Shown: one piece after another, positions 49,228 through 57,053 of the stretch
How positions within the stretch are numbered: the stretch's first letter is position 1
Layout: each line of letters opens with the position of its first letter
Origin: JBBPZA01 sp963797015
Lineage (GTDB): Bacteria > Actinomycetota > Thermoleophilia > Solirubrobacterales > Solirubrobacteraceae
DNA length: 64,000 bases
Direction of reading: 5' to 3'
NCBI GenBank assembly: GCA_963797015.1
Contig: CAWCNV010000003.1
Location: forward strand, 62,001-126,000
Position numbers and translations under genes: made by a program
The notes under the pieces: model-generated
What the model saw: only the letters and a program-made list of their open reading frames with translations
Databases searched by the model: none
Told to the model about the DNA's origin: nothing

Positions 49228-49683
49228 ATGCAAGTTCGGCAAGCAAGCGTCGCCGACGCGCCCGATGTGGCGCGGCTCCTGCACGACTTCAACACCGAGT
49301 TCGACGAGCCCACGCCGGGCGTCCCGTTCATCGCCGAGCGGATGGCGGAGCTGATCGAGGCCGGGGAGGTGGTCGTCCTGCTCAGCGGCGAGGGCCCGGA
49401 CGGTCTCGCCGTCGTGCGCTTCCGGCCCTCGCTGTGGACGAAGAGCCTCGATGCCTACCTCGAGGAGCTCTACGTCGTCCCCGGCCGGCGCGGCCGCGGG
49501 CTGGGCCGCGCGCTGCTCGAGGCGGCGCTGGCGGCGGCGCGCGAGGGCGGCGCCGAGCACATCGACCTCACCACCAGCGAGGACGACACCGCCGCGCTCG
49601 GGCTCTACGCGAGCGCCGGGTTCGTCAACCGAGAGCACCCGCCGGACGGCCCGGTGATGCTGTACTTCGAGCGCGACCTCTAG
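49228..49683 (+). CDS. GNAT-family N-acetyltransferase
   Basis: A 151-residue acetyltransferase. LEELYVVPGRRGRGLGRALL is the acetyl-CoA-binding motif A (RxxGxG/A), TTSEDDTAALGLYASAGFVN is motif B. The acceptor is unknown. ATG 49228 is divergent from the aldo/keto reductase with about 20 bases between starts. Its 3' end overlaps the convergent DUF2867 gene by 59 bases. Confidence 0.88.
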   Translation: MQVRQASVADAPDVARLLHDFNTEFDEPTPGVPFIAERMAELIEAGEVVVLLSGEGPDGLAVVRFRPSLWTKSLDAYLEELYVVPGRRGRGLGRALLEAALAAAREGGAEHIDLTTSEDDTAALGLYASAGFVNREHPPDGPVMLYFERDL

Positions 49684-50263
49684 CGCGCCAAGCGCGTCCG
49701 ATCTCGCCCAGCATCGGCGGGTAGACGAGCAGGTGGCGGAAGGGCCTGATCGCCGCCATGTAGGCCTCGCCGAGCCGCCCGTTCGGCTTCACGAGCACTG
49801 CCATCTGCCCGCGGTAGCCGCCGGCCCCGTCCGCGACCCAGCCGAAGTGCACGACTCCGTGCATCGTCTCGTTGGCGATCTCCGCGGCCGCCTCGTCGTC
49901 GAGCAGGTAGAGCGGAGTGAAGGGGAGCGCCTTGAAGTCGGGGCCGGGCGGGGCGTCGCGGAGGTCCGCCGGCAGGCGATCGCGGAGCGTCGGGACCCTG
50001 GAACCGAGGCCGGTGTCCGCATCGTCCCACCCCAGCAACTCGCCGAGCTTCCAGCGGAGCGAGAACAGCATGCGGGCGGCGCGGGATGAGCCCTTCGCAG
50101 GGTCGAGCGAGGTCGCCAGTCGTACGAGCGCAGGGAAGTCGTCAGGGCCGCCAGGCGTCGGCAGCGCCCACACGTCTTCCAGCCTGAAGTCCCGCGTCAG
50201 CTCGTGGATGCGCCAGGGGCGGGAGGTGTGCGCGCTGTCCGGAAGCCTGAGCTCGTCCATCAC
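49625..50263 (-). CDS. DUF2867 family protein
   Basis: A 212-residue protein with DUF2867 hallmarks: FRLEDVWALPTPGGPDDF, SSRAARMLFSLRWKLGELLGW, FTPLYLLDDEAAAEIANETM and MAVLVKPNGRLGEAYM. The last 25 residues, Arg/Ala-rich, overlap the convergent GNAT gene and may be an unnatural extension past a lost stop. The family has no known function. ATG 50263 overlaps the end of a truncated DHFR-like frame. Confidence 0.78.
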   Translation of the reverse strand: MMDELRLPDSAHTSRPWRIHELTRDFRLEDVWALPTPGGPDDFPALVRLATSLDPAKGSSRAARMLFSLRWKLGELLGWDDADTGLGSRVPTLRDRLPADLRDAPPGPDFKALPFTPLYLLDDEAAAEIANETMHGVVHFGWVADGAGGYRGQMAVLVKPNGRLGEAYMAAIRPFRHLLVYPPMLGEIGRAWRARGRARSTASPGRPAGALG

Positions 50264-50445
50264 CAGTCATACGTCGCTCGGCGAGGCGGTCGCTCACCGC
50301 CGAGCGCGGGCTCGAAGGTCGTGCGGCCCATCAGGACCGACTCGCAGGTCCGCTGGAACTCCGGGAAGCCGTAGCTCTGGCCGGGGGCGAAGTTCGGGTC
50401 TGCGAGCTGGACCGGTCGGCCGTCGGGGGTCGTGTCATAGCGCAT
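50260..50445 (-). pseudogene. truncated dihydrofolate reductase-like fragment
   Basis: ATG 50445 opens a 61-codon frame with PGQSYGFPEFQRTCESVLMG then RTTFEPALGG, the N-terminal third of a RibD C-terminal/DHFR-like domain, but with an atypical start lacking the usual LDGF strand. It ends where the DUF2867 gene begins, so about two thirds of the domain is missing. It overlaps the upstream GNAT stop by 11 bases. Confidence 0.55.
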
Positions 50446-50926
50446 TGACCAGGCGCAGCTCCCGCAGCGCGACGCCCTTGAACTCCGACTCGCGGCTGAT
50501 TCCGTCGTGGCGGTAGCCCGCAGCCTCGTAGACGGCCAGCGCGCGGAGGTTGCGCTCCTCGGTGAACAGGAACGCCTCGCTGCACCCGGCGGACCGGAGC
50601 GCGTCGTGCGCGGCGCCGAGCAGCCGGCGGCCGACTCCGCGTCCGGCATGGCCGGGATCGACGAACAGGAGGAACAGCTCGCCCTGCTCCGCGTGCACGG
50701 CGGTGAATCCGATCACGCGGCCCGGGGCGTCGGCGGCGACGATGAGCGCGTCGGGCGCGGCGTGGCGGGCGACGAGCTCGTCCCAGTAGCTGGGCTCGAA
50801 CATCGGCTCGAGGACGAGCTCGCCGAGGAAGGTCCACTGGGCGCGAACGGCCGCGTCGAACACCGTGGCGATCGCCGGCGCATCCGAGGGAACGGCGTCG
50901 CGAAGCTCGATCGCGGCGTTCTCCAT
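50435..50926 (-). CDS. GNAT-family N-acetyltransferase
   Basis: A 163-residue acetyltransferase: LFLLFVDPGHAGRGVGRRLL is motif A, AVYEAAGYRHDG motif B, and the N-terminus IELRDAVPSDAPAIATVF is typical. ATG 50926 is chosen; an upstream frame exists without support. It precedes the DHFR-like fragment and DUF2867 gene on the same strand and may once have headed a three-gene operon. Confidence 0.87.
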   Translation of the reverse strand: MENAAIELRDAVPSDAPAIATVFDAAVRAQWTFLGELVLEPMFEPSYWDELVARHAAPDALIVAADAPGRVIGFTAVHAEQGELFLLFVDPGHAGRGVGRRLLGAAHDALRSAGCSEAFLFTEERNLRALAVYEAAGYRHDGISRESEFKGVALRELRLVNAL

Positions 50927-51089
50927 ACTCCGCCCGGACGCTATTCGAGGAGGTCGAATTGGCCTAGGCTCGGCAGCTACGAACCAGTGAGCTGATCGGA
51001 ATGGCCCTGCTGTGAAGCGATCTCCTCCGGCGCCACCGCGTCGCGGTCTGATCCGCGTGGCGAACACGCGCCGGGCCTAGACTCGCGCG

Positions 51090-51644
51090 ATCGATCGCTA
51101 CGCCGCCTTCCTCCGTGGGGTGAACCTCGGCCCGACGCGCCAGGCGCCGAGCGCGACGCTGCGCGCGAGCTTCGAGGAGATGGGCTTCGCCGACGTCGCG
51201 ACGTTCCGCAACAGCGGCAACGTGATCTTCTCGGCCGCGGACGGCGGCGGAGAGAGCGCGTTGCGAGCGAAGGTCGAGTCGGGGCTGGAGAGTGCGCTCG
51301 GCTTCGACGTCGTCGTGTTCCTGCGCTCAGACCGGCAGCTTCACGCGATTGCCGGCCACGACCCGTTCGACCCGGGGGCCGTCAGCCGCTCCAAGGGCAA
51401 GCTGCAGGTCGACCTGCTCCAGAAAGCTCCCGGCGCGGCGATCCGCAGGAAGGTGCTCGCGATGGCGAGCGACTCCGACCTGCTCGCGATCAAGGGGTCC
51501 GAGCTCTACTGGCTGCCCAGCCGCGGCACGCTCGAGTCAGGGCTCGACCTCGACGCGATCGCCAAGCTCGTGGGCACGGGGACGAGGCGGACGATGGGGA
51601 CGATTGAGCAGATCGCGGCCAAGTTCTTCGGCCCGGCGGCGTGA
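51090..51644 (+). CDS. DUF1697 family protein
   Basis: About 184 residues. The family start RYAAFLRGVNLGP is present in frame, followed by LRASFEEMGFADVATFRNSG and NVIFSAADGG, then KAPGAAIRRKVLAMASDSD and a C-terminal RTMGTIEQIAAKF. No ATG, GTG or TTG precedes RYAAFLRG after the last in-frame stop; the codon at the natural start is ATC at 51090. GTG 51120 inside the conserved strand is the first normal start, but would truncate the domain. The start codon may be altered. Function unknown. Confidence 0.72.
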   Translation: MDRYAAFLRGVNLGPTRQAPSATLRASFEEMGFADVATFRNSGNVIFSAADGGGESALRAKVESGLESALGFDVVVFLRSDRQLHAIAGHDPFDPGAVSRSKGKLQVDLLQKAPGAAIRRKVLAMASDSDLLAIKGSELYWLPSRGTLESGLDLDAIAKLVGTGTRRTMGTIEQIAAKFFGPAA

Positions 51645-51657
51645 AACCGGGCCGCAG

Positions 51658-52080
51658 TCACGAACCAAGCTTGGTGCCGCCCTCCGGAGTGATCGTCCAG
51701 TGGGGGTTGTGCGCGATCTCCCACGGGTGGCCCTCGGGGTCGATGAAGACCGCGCTGTAGCCGCCCCAGAAGGTCTCGGCCGGCTCCCGCCCGATCGATG
51801 CCCCGGCGGCACGTGCCTCCTCGATCACGGCGTCGACCTCCCCGGGAGAGCCGAGGTTCAACGCCGGCGTGACGCCGCCCCAGCCGCCGCCGTCCTCGAC
51901 GCAGCTGTCGTGTGCCAGCCTGGCCCGGTCCCAGAGCGCCACGATCATGTCGCCGGCCTGGAAGAAGACGACGTCGTCGTCGGGCGCCGCGCCGGTGGTC
52001 CACCCGAGCGCCTCGTAGAAGCGGCGCGCGCGAGCGAGGTCCCGGACCCCGAGCGTGATCAAGCTGACGCGCTGGCGCAT
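51658..52080 (-). CDS. VOC-family (glyoxalase-like) protein
   Basis: A 140-residue VOC protein: LITLGVRDLARARRFYEALG opens it, VVFFQAGDMIVALWDRA is the second strand pair, and AVFIDPEGHPWEIAHNPHW the last strand, with the ligand-position glutamate present. ATG 52080 is the start; a longer frame upstream is shadow. It is the last gene of the epimerase / ECF41 / DHFR-like / VOC run, ten bases after the DHFR-like stop. Confidence 0.84.
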   Translation of the reverse strand: MRQRVSLITLGVRDLARARRFYEALGWTTGAAPDDDVVFFQAGDMIVALWDRARLAHDSCVEDGGGWGGVTPALNLGSPGEVDAVIEEARAAGASIGREPAETFWGGYSAVFIDPEGHPWEIAHNPHWTITPEGGTKLGS

Positions 52081-52090
52081 GCCTGCGAGC

Positions 52091-52675
52091 CTAGGCGGTG
52101 CGAGCCGGCCTCGGGCCCTCCGCACGCCGGTAGCGGACGTAGACGACGCGCGAGGCGAACGTCCTCGTTTCGACGAGCTCCAGGTCGAGCCGCTCATCCA
52201 GAGCGGGGAAGAAGCGGGTGCCGGCGCCGAGGACGACCGGGCTGACGAACAGCCGGTACTCGTCGACGAGGTCGAGCTCGATCAGGCTGGAGGCCAGTCC
52301 CGCCCCGCCCACGGCCACTGTCTTGGAGGGTTGGTCCTTGAGCCCTGCGACCTCCGCGACGGCATCCCCGGAGATCAGCCGGGCGTTGCCCTCGACCGCC
52401 TGGAGCGTGCGCGAGAAGACGAGCTTCGGCATGGCCTTCCAGATGCGCGCGAACTCGAGCTCGTGCTCCGCGATCCCGGGTCGCTGCTCGGCCGTCTCCC
52501 AGAACCGCATCGTCTCGTACAGTCGCCGTCCGAGGAGATGCACGTCGACCTCGCGCGCCTGCTCGTTGTGGAAGCGGTGCAGCTCCTCGTCGGGCGCCGA
52601 CCAGTCGATCGCGCCGCCGGGGCCGGCGATGAACCCGTCCAGCGACACCCCCATCGAGTAGATCAGCTTCGCCAT
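52091..52675 (-). CDS. dihydrofolate reductase-like (RibD C-terminal) protein
   Basis: A 194-residue reductase domain: LIYSMGVSLDGFIAGPGGAI at the start, VDVHLLGRRLYETMRFWE, KLVFSRTLQAV, and the NADPH-binding KTVAVGGAGLASSLIELDLV. Complete compared with the fragment at 50260. The ATG at 52675 is 12 bases after the ECF41 sigma factor stop, so the reductase belongs to that operon. Substrate unknown. Confidence 0.86.
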   Translation of the reverse strand: MAKLIYSMGVSLDGFIAGPGGAIDWSAPDEELHRFHNEQAREVDVHLLGRRLYETMRFWETAEQRPGIAEHELEFARIWKAMPKLVFSRTLQAVEGNARLISGDAVAEVAGLKDQPSKTVAVGGAGLASSLIELDLVDEYRLFVSPVVLGAGTRFFPALDERLDLELVETRTFASRVVYVRYRRAEGPRPARTA

Positions 52676-52687
52676 GCCTCGCCGTCC

Positions 52688-53560
52688 TCAGACGTGCCTG
52701 AGCTTGTCCGGGTTGCGCATGATCCGCACCGTCTGGATCCGCCCGTCGACGACATCGACCGACAGGACCTGCCAGACCTCCCCGTCCGCGCCGCGCAGGA
52801 TCCGACCCGGCTGACCGTTGACCATGACCGCCTGGGCGTCGACGACGCCGCGGCGGCGCAGCTTGCGCGTCACCGCCGAGAAGGCGCGACCGATGCGCCG
52901 GGCGCCCACGAGCGGGCGCCGCGCCGCCGTCACCTTCCCGCCTCCGTCGGCATACAGGACCGCGTCGCGCGCCAGCAGCTCCTCGAACGCCTCGAGGTCG
53001 CCCTCCTCGGCCGCGGCCATGAAGCGCTCGAGCAGGTCGTCGCGCAACGACTCGTCGGGGTCGAAGCGCAAGTGCTCCGAAGCGAGGTGCTTGCGCGCGC
53101 GTGTGACGAGCTGGCGACAGCTCGCCTCGCTGCGGTCGAGGACCTCGGCGACTTTCGCGTAGTCGTAATCGAAGACCTCGCGGAGCAGGAAGGCGGCGCG
53201 CTCGAGCGGCGTCAGGCGCTCGAGCATGAGCAGGAAGGCCTGCGACAGCGAGTCCTCGAGCTCGACCCGCGCGGCCGGCTCTTCCGAGACGTCCTCGATC
53301 AGCGGCTCGGGCAGCCACGGGCCGACATAGGTCTCGCGGCGCACGCGCGCCAGCCGCAGGACGTCGATCGACAGGCGCGTGGTGACGGTGGTGATCCATG
53401 CCGCCGGCTCCTCGATCCGCTCCTCGGACCGCGCCAGCCGCAGGAGCGCCTCCTGCACGACGTCCTCGGCCTCGGCGACGCTGCCGAGCATGCGATACGC
53501 GACACCGAAACCGCGGCGCCTGACCGCCTCCAACTCCCGCTCGCGAATCGCAGCGGGCAT
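52688..53560 (-). CDS. ECF41-type (SigJ-like) sigma factor with fused SnoaL-like domain
   Basis: A 290-residue ECF sigma factor. Region 2: FGVAYRMLGSVAEAEDVVQE and ITTVTTRLSIDVLRLARV. Region 4: LTPLERAAFLLREVFDYDYA and EVLDRSEASCRQLVTRAR. Residues about 185-290 form an NTF2/SnoaL-like extension (FMAAAEEGDLEAFEELLARD, LSVDVVDGRIQTVRIMRNPD), which in the ECF41 group replaces a separate anti-sigma factor. ECF41 genes are typically next to carboxymuconolactone decarboxylase, oxidoreductase or epimerase genes; an epimerase gene lies directly upstream here. ATG 53560 is chosen because conserved region 2 follows immediately. Probably autoregulated through the upstream TGTCACA/CGTC element. Confidence 0.9.
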   Translation of the reverse strand: MPAAIRERELEAVRRRGFGVAYRMLGSVAEAEDVVQEALLRLARSEERIEEPAAWITTVTTRLSIDVLRLARVRRETYVGPWLPEPLIEDVSEEPAARVELEDSLSQAFLLMLERLTPLERAAFLLREVFDYDYAKVAEVLDRSEASCRQLVTRARKHLASEHLRFDPDESLRDDLLERFMAAAEEGDLEAFEELLARDAVLYADGGGKVTAARRPLVGARRIGRAFSAVTRKLRRRGVVDAQAVMVNGQPGRILRGADGEVWQVLSVDVVDGRIQTVRIMRNPDKLRHV

Positions 53561-53582
53561 CAGGTATCGCCGCCCGGTGGCA

Positions 53583-54527
53583 TCACGCGACGGCCTGGGT
53601 GAAGCCCTCCCGCCAGCTCGGGTGCCCCGGCTGCCAGCCGAGCTCGCGCTTGGCCTTCGCATTCGACGCTCCGCGCACCTCGGTCATCATCACCGTGGCC
53701 GCCTCCCCGGCGAGCAGCCGCCCCATCCAGCGCGGCACGTGCAGCGGCGGCTTGGCGCCGACCGCGTCGGCCACCGCCGGGAGCCACTGCGAGACCGGCG
53801 CGGGCTCGTCGTCGACGATGTTGTAGATCCCGCGCCGCCCGCGCTCCGCGGCCGCCGCGGTCGCCTCGGCGGCGTCCTCGATGTGGACGAACGACCATAC
53901 CCCGGCGCCGTCGCCGACCACGGGGTAGCGGCGCTTGCGGATCAGCTCGACCTGCTCGCCGCCGTCGGACGACAGCGACGTACCGGGTCCGTAGAACCCG
54001 CCGTACCGCAGCACGATGCCCTCCGTCCAGTCGGCGCCGGTCACGACTTCCTCGAGGTGGCGTATCGCCGCGTGGCTCTCGTGCATAGCGTCCACCGGGC
54101 TGGGGTCGAGCGCGTCGTCCTCGGCCTTGACCGCGGCGCCGGTGCGGGCAAAGGGCCAGCCGGCGTAGCTCTGCGCGACGAAGCGCTCGATCCCGGCGCC
54201 CCGCCCCGCCGCCAGGAGGTTGTCGGTCCCCTCCGTGCGGAGGCGGTTGGTCATCGCGAAGTCGCGGTCGAAGTGGCGCATGTCGAGCGCGCCCGGGAGG
54301 GCGGTCAGCTCGTGCACGATGGCCTCGGGGCGCGCCTCGGCGACAGCGCGCGCGACGGAGTCGCGATCGAGCGCGTCCATCACCAGCGGCGTCGCGCCCA
54401 GGTCGCGTACGAGCTGCGCCTTCGACTCGTTCCTGGTCGTCCCCGCGACCTCGTGGCCGCGCGCGATGAGCCGCGGCACCAGCTGCCGCCCGAGTGCCCC
54501 GGTGGCGCCTGCGAGAAGGATCTTCAT
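53583..54527 (-). CDS. NAD-dependent epimerase/dehydratase family protein, ECF41-linked
   Basis: A 314-residue extended-SDR protein: KILLAGATGALGRQL (GxxGxxG), FVAQSYAGWPFARTG, LRYGGFYGPGTSLS and the end RGASNAKAKRELGWQPGHPSW. It is the paralogue of the gene at 3890. ATG 54527 has AAGGAG seven bases upstream. It is the first gene of the operon with the ECF41 sigma factor, 22 bases ahead of it, fitting the reported association of ECF41 with epimerase-like targets. A promoter matching the ECF41 consensus lies 35 bases upstream of the start. Confidence 0.88.
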   Translation of the reverse strand: MKILLAGATGALGRQLVPRLIARGHEVAGTTRNESKAQLVRDLGATPLVMDALDRDSVARAVAEARPEAIVHELTALPGALDMRHFDRDFAMTNRLRTEGTDNLLAAGRGAGIERFVAQSYAGWPFARTGAAVKAEDDALDPSPVDAMHESHAAIRHLEEVVTGADWTEGIVLRYGGFYGPGTSLSSDGGEQVELIRKRRYPVVGDGAGVWSFVHIEDAAEATAAAAERGRRGIYNIVDDEPAPVSQWLPAVADAVGAKPPLHVPRWMGRLLAGEAATVMMTEVRGASNAKAKRELGWQPGHPSWREGFTQAVA

Positions 54528-54561
54528 GGCTTTCTCCTTGGTCGGGGTTTGCATTCCGATT

Positions 54562-54588
54562 GACGGAGAGGCACGCTCGCCTGTGACA
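54562..54588 (-). promoter_or_regulatory. ECF41-type promoter TGTCACA-N16-CGTC
   Basis: Reading the minus strand, TGTCACA (54588-54582) is followed after exactly 16 bases by CGTC (54565-54562), 34 bases before the epimerase ATG. This is the bipartite sequence reported for ECF41 sigma factor target promoters. The gene order downstream (epimerase, ECF41 factor) fits autoregulation. Confidence 0.72.
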
Positions 54589-54655
54589 TAGTGCCCCGGC
54601 ATGCCGGAGGTCACGCGCGCGGTCTAGGTCTCCGGCGAAGCGAATTCGCGGGAGC

Positions 54656-54682
54656 TGTCGATTTCAGCGCTTCCCGTTTGTC
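54656..54682 (+). promoter_or_regulatory. candidate ECF42-type promoter
   Basis: TGTCGA (54656-54661) and TGTC (54679-54682), 17 bases apart, 34 bases before the YCII-gene ATG. The first box matches the TGTCGA reported for ECF42 targets; the second is one base away from the CGTC form. A weaker call than the divergent ECF41 promoter. Confidence 0.4.
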
Positions 54683-54716
54683 TCAGGGGCGACCATCCCC
54701 CACAAGGAGGCAAACG

Positions 54717-55076
54717 ATGAAGTACATGCTGCTGATCCATCAGGGCTCCACCCCGACCCCGCGCTCGCCCGAGGAGTGGGCGAAGCTGTCCGAGGACGAG
54801 CAGAAGGCCGTCTTCGCCGATTACCAGGCGATCAACCAGACCCCGGGCGTCAGCCCCGGCGTCCAGATGGAGGATCCCGAGACGGCGACGACCGTTCGCG
54901 TCCAGGACGGCAGGACGCTGACCACCGACGGCCCGTTCGCCGAGCTCAAGGAGGCGATCGGCGGCTACCTGTTCTTCGACGCCGACGATCTCGACGCCGC
55001 GATCGAGCTGGCCGCGCGGATCCCGGCCGCGCGCATGGGCGGCGCGGTCGAGGTGCGCCCGATCGTGGAGCGGTAA
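54717..55076 (+). CDS. YCII/DGPF-domain protein
   Basis: A 119-residue protein: MKYMLLIHQGS at the start, TTDGPFAELKEAIGGYLFFD with the DGPF motif, and ARMGGAVEVRPIVER at the end. DGPF proteins are the usual partners and targets of ECF42 sigma factors; their biochemical role is unknown. ATG 54717 follows AAGGAGGCAAACG. The sigma factor frame starts right after its stop, so the two are co-translated. Confidence 0.9.
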   Translation: MKYMLLIHQGSTPTPRSPEEWAKLSEDEQKAVFADYQAINQTPGVSPGVQMEDPETATTVRVQDGRTLTTDGPFAELKEAIGGYLFFDADDLDAAIELAARIPAARMGGAVEVRPIVER

Positions 55077-55078
55077 CG

Positions 55079-56269
55079 ATCCTCGAGCAGGCCTTCCGCG
55101 ACCAGTGGGGCCGCGTCCTCGCTGCATTGATCGGCTTCCTCGGCGACTTCGACCTCGCCGAGGAAGCCGCGCAGGAGGCGTTCGCGATCGCCGCCGACCG
55201 CTGGCCCCGGGACGGGACCCCCGACAACCCCGGAGCGTGGCTGGTGACCACGGCGCGCAACCGGGCTATCAATCGCATCCGGCGCGATCGCACGCTGGCC
55301 GCGAAGACGCGCCTGCTCGAAGTGCCCGAGGCGGTGGAGGACAGCGTGGAGGAGACGACATTCCCTGACGAGCGGCTCGAGCTGGTCTTCACCTGCTGCC
55401 ACCCGGCGCTCGATACCGAGGCGCAGGTGGCGCTCACGCTGCGGACGCTCGGCGGCCTGAGCACGGCCGAGATCGCGCGCGCGTTCCTGGTCGCGGAGCC
55501 GACGATGGCCCAGCGGCTGGTGCGCGCGAAGCGCAAGATCAAGGCGGCCGGGATCCCGTTCCGGGTGCCTCCGGACCATCTGCTGCCCGATCGGCTCGCG
55601 GCCGTGCTGGCAGTCGTGTACCTGATCTTCAACGCGGGCTATGGCGGCCGCGGCGAGCTGGCCGCCGAGGCGCTGCGGCTGGGCGGCGCGCTCGCCGAGC
55701 TGATGCCCGACGAGCCCGAGGTGCACGGCCTGCTCGCGCTGATGCTGCTGCACGATGCGCGCCGCGAGGCGCGCTTCGCCGGTGGCGACCTGGTGCTGCT
55801 CGCCGACCAGGACCGCTCGCTGTGGGACGCGGCGCAGATCGCCGAGGGCCGGGCGGCGCTCGACCGCGCGTTCGCGCTGCGCGGCCGCGGACCCTATGTC
55901 GTGCAGGCTGCGATAGCCGCCCTGCACGCCGACGAGCCGCCCGACTGGGCCCAGATCGCCGCCCTCTACGGCGAGCTCTCGCGGCTCACCGACTCGCCGG
56001 TCGTGGCGCTGAGCCGGGCCGTCGCGGTCGCCGAGGCGGACGGTCCCGAGGCGGGGCTCGAGATCGCCGACCGCCTGGCGCTCGACGACTACCACTACCT
56101 GCACTCGACCCGCGGCGAGCTCCTGCGCCGCCTCGGTCGCACGGACGAGGCCCGCGACGCCTACCGCCGCGCGCTTGCCCTGGTCCACGACGCCGCCGAG
56201 CGGCGCCTGCTCGAGCGGCGGCTGGCCGAGCTGGACGTCGCGCCCGCTCAGCGCGACGCGTCGAGGTAG
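55079..56269 (+). CDS. ECF42-type sigma factor with TPR-like C-terminal extension
   Basis: About 396 residues. Region 2: FDLAEEAAQEAFAIAADRWP and WLVTTARNRAINRIRRDR; linker FTCCHPALD; region 4: TLGGLSTAEIARAFLVAEPT and RAKRKIKAAGIPFRVP. The long C-terminal helical part (AVLAVVYLIFNAGYGG, ALDRAFALRGRGPYVVQAAI, ELLRRLGRTDEARDAYRRAL) is the DUF6596/TPR-like extension of ECF42. The start is odd: no ATG, GTG or TTG lies in frame near region 2. ATC 55079 stands eight bases after GGAG and is the best-placed initiation codon. Confidence 0.86.
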   Translation: MLEQAFRDQWGRVLAALIGFLGDFDLAEEAAQEAFAIAADRWPRDGTPDNPGAWLVTTARNRAINRIRRDRTLAAKTRLLEVPEAVEDSVEETTFPDERLELVFTCCHPALDTEAQVALTLRTLGGLSTAEIARAFLVAEPTMAQRLVRAKRKIKAAGIPFRVPPDHLLPDRLAAVLAVVYLIFNAGYGGRGELAAEALRLGGALAELMPDEPEVHGLLALMLLHDARREARFAGGDLVLLADQDRSLWDAAQIAEGRAALDRAFALRGRGPYVVQAAIAALHADEPPDWAQIAALYGELSRLTDSPVVALSRAVAVAEADGPEAGLEIADRLALDDYHYLHSTRGELLRRLGRTDEARDAYRRALALVHDAAERRLLERRLAELDVAPAQRDASR

Positions 56270-56646
56270 GCCCTGGCCAGCCGCGCCGGCGCGCGGGCGA
56301 GCCAAGCCTCGACGACCACCTCCTCCAGGTCGCTCGGCGCGATTCGGTCGAGGCGCACCAGCACCGCCGGGTAGCCGTCGAAGTGCGGCGTAGTGAAGAA
56401 CACCGCCGGGTCGTCGGCGAGCAGCGCCTCCTTGGCCACGAGGTGCTCGACGCGGGCGCCGAGGATCGGCCCGTCGGGCGCGCGGTCGCCGAGCGCTTCG
56501 AGATCGGAGCGGCGCAGCGGCCGCTCCCACACGAAGAGCTTGTCCTTCACGCGCCACTGGCGCAGCCCGCGCGACAACCGCTCGTCGCTCGCGGGCAGGG
56601 CCAGCGCGAGCCGGCGCACGTCTTCCCAATCGGCCACTTTCGTCAA
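56248..56646 (-). CDS. MmcQ/YjbR family protein
   Basis: A 132-residue protein of the MmcQ/YjbR (CyaY-like) fold: DWEDVRRLALALPASDERLS, WRVKDKLFVWERPL, FFTTPHFDGYPAVLVRLDRI and VVEAWLARAPARLARAYL. These are DNA-binding-like proteins of unknown role. The start is TTG 56646, overlapping the TrmO-like gene stop (TTGA); GTG 56637 is an alternative. It converges on the ECF42 gene with a 22-base overlap. Confidence 0.83.
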   Translation of the reverse strand: MTKVADWEDVRRLALALPASDERLSRGLRQWRVKDKLFVWERPLRRSDLEALGDRAPDGPILGARVEHLVAKEALLADDPAVFFTTPHFDGYPAVLVRLDRIAPSDLEEVVVEAWLARAPARLARAYLDASR

Positions 56647-57053
56647 GCGTACGGCGCCGGATCGAGCGCGGGCTTGACGTCGACGATCGGGGTGCCGTCG
56701 ACCGCCTCGAGGTCGCTCACATGCAGGCGCAGCCCGTCGATCTCCAGCACGCGCACCCTGTGCAGGCCGATCGGATTGGGGCGGTCGGCCGACCGGGTGC
56801 TGAACACGCCCCGCTGGGGGATCGTGGGATCGTCGCGCGGGTGGACCCGGAGCACCTCGCGGCTCGCGCGGTCGAGCCACGTCAGGACGACGACCTCGTC
56901 GCCGGCCTCGATCCCGTCGAGCGCCTCGGCGTAGGCCGGCTCGAACGCCAGCCACGCCGAGGGCGCTCCCTCGTAGCCCTGCATCGGAGCCTGCGCCGGG
57001 TCCTTCAACGGTGATTCCACGACGCCGACGCCGACCAGCTCGATCGCGCTCAC
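56643..57053 (-). CDS. TrmO/TsaA-like protein
   Basis: A 136-residue beta-barrel protein of the YaeB/TrmO family, which methylates t6A37 in tRNA using AdoMet. Motifs: IELVGVGVVESPLKDP, DEVVVLTWLDRASREVLRVH, GVFSTRSADRPNPIGLHRVR (quoted in part) and GTPIVDVKPALDP. RPNPIG is diagnostic. The protein is shorter than the E. coli enzyme (about 235 residues), having only the core. GTG 57053 overlaps the oxidoreductase stop (GTGA), so the genes are coupled. Confidence 0.85.
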   Translation of the reverse strand: MSAIELVGVGVVESPLKDPAQAPMQGYEGAPSAWLAFEPAYAEALDGIEAGDEVVVLTWLDRASREVLRVHPRDDPTIPQRGVFSTRSADRPNPIGLHRVRVLEIDGLRLHVSDLEAVDGTPIVDVKPALDPAPYA

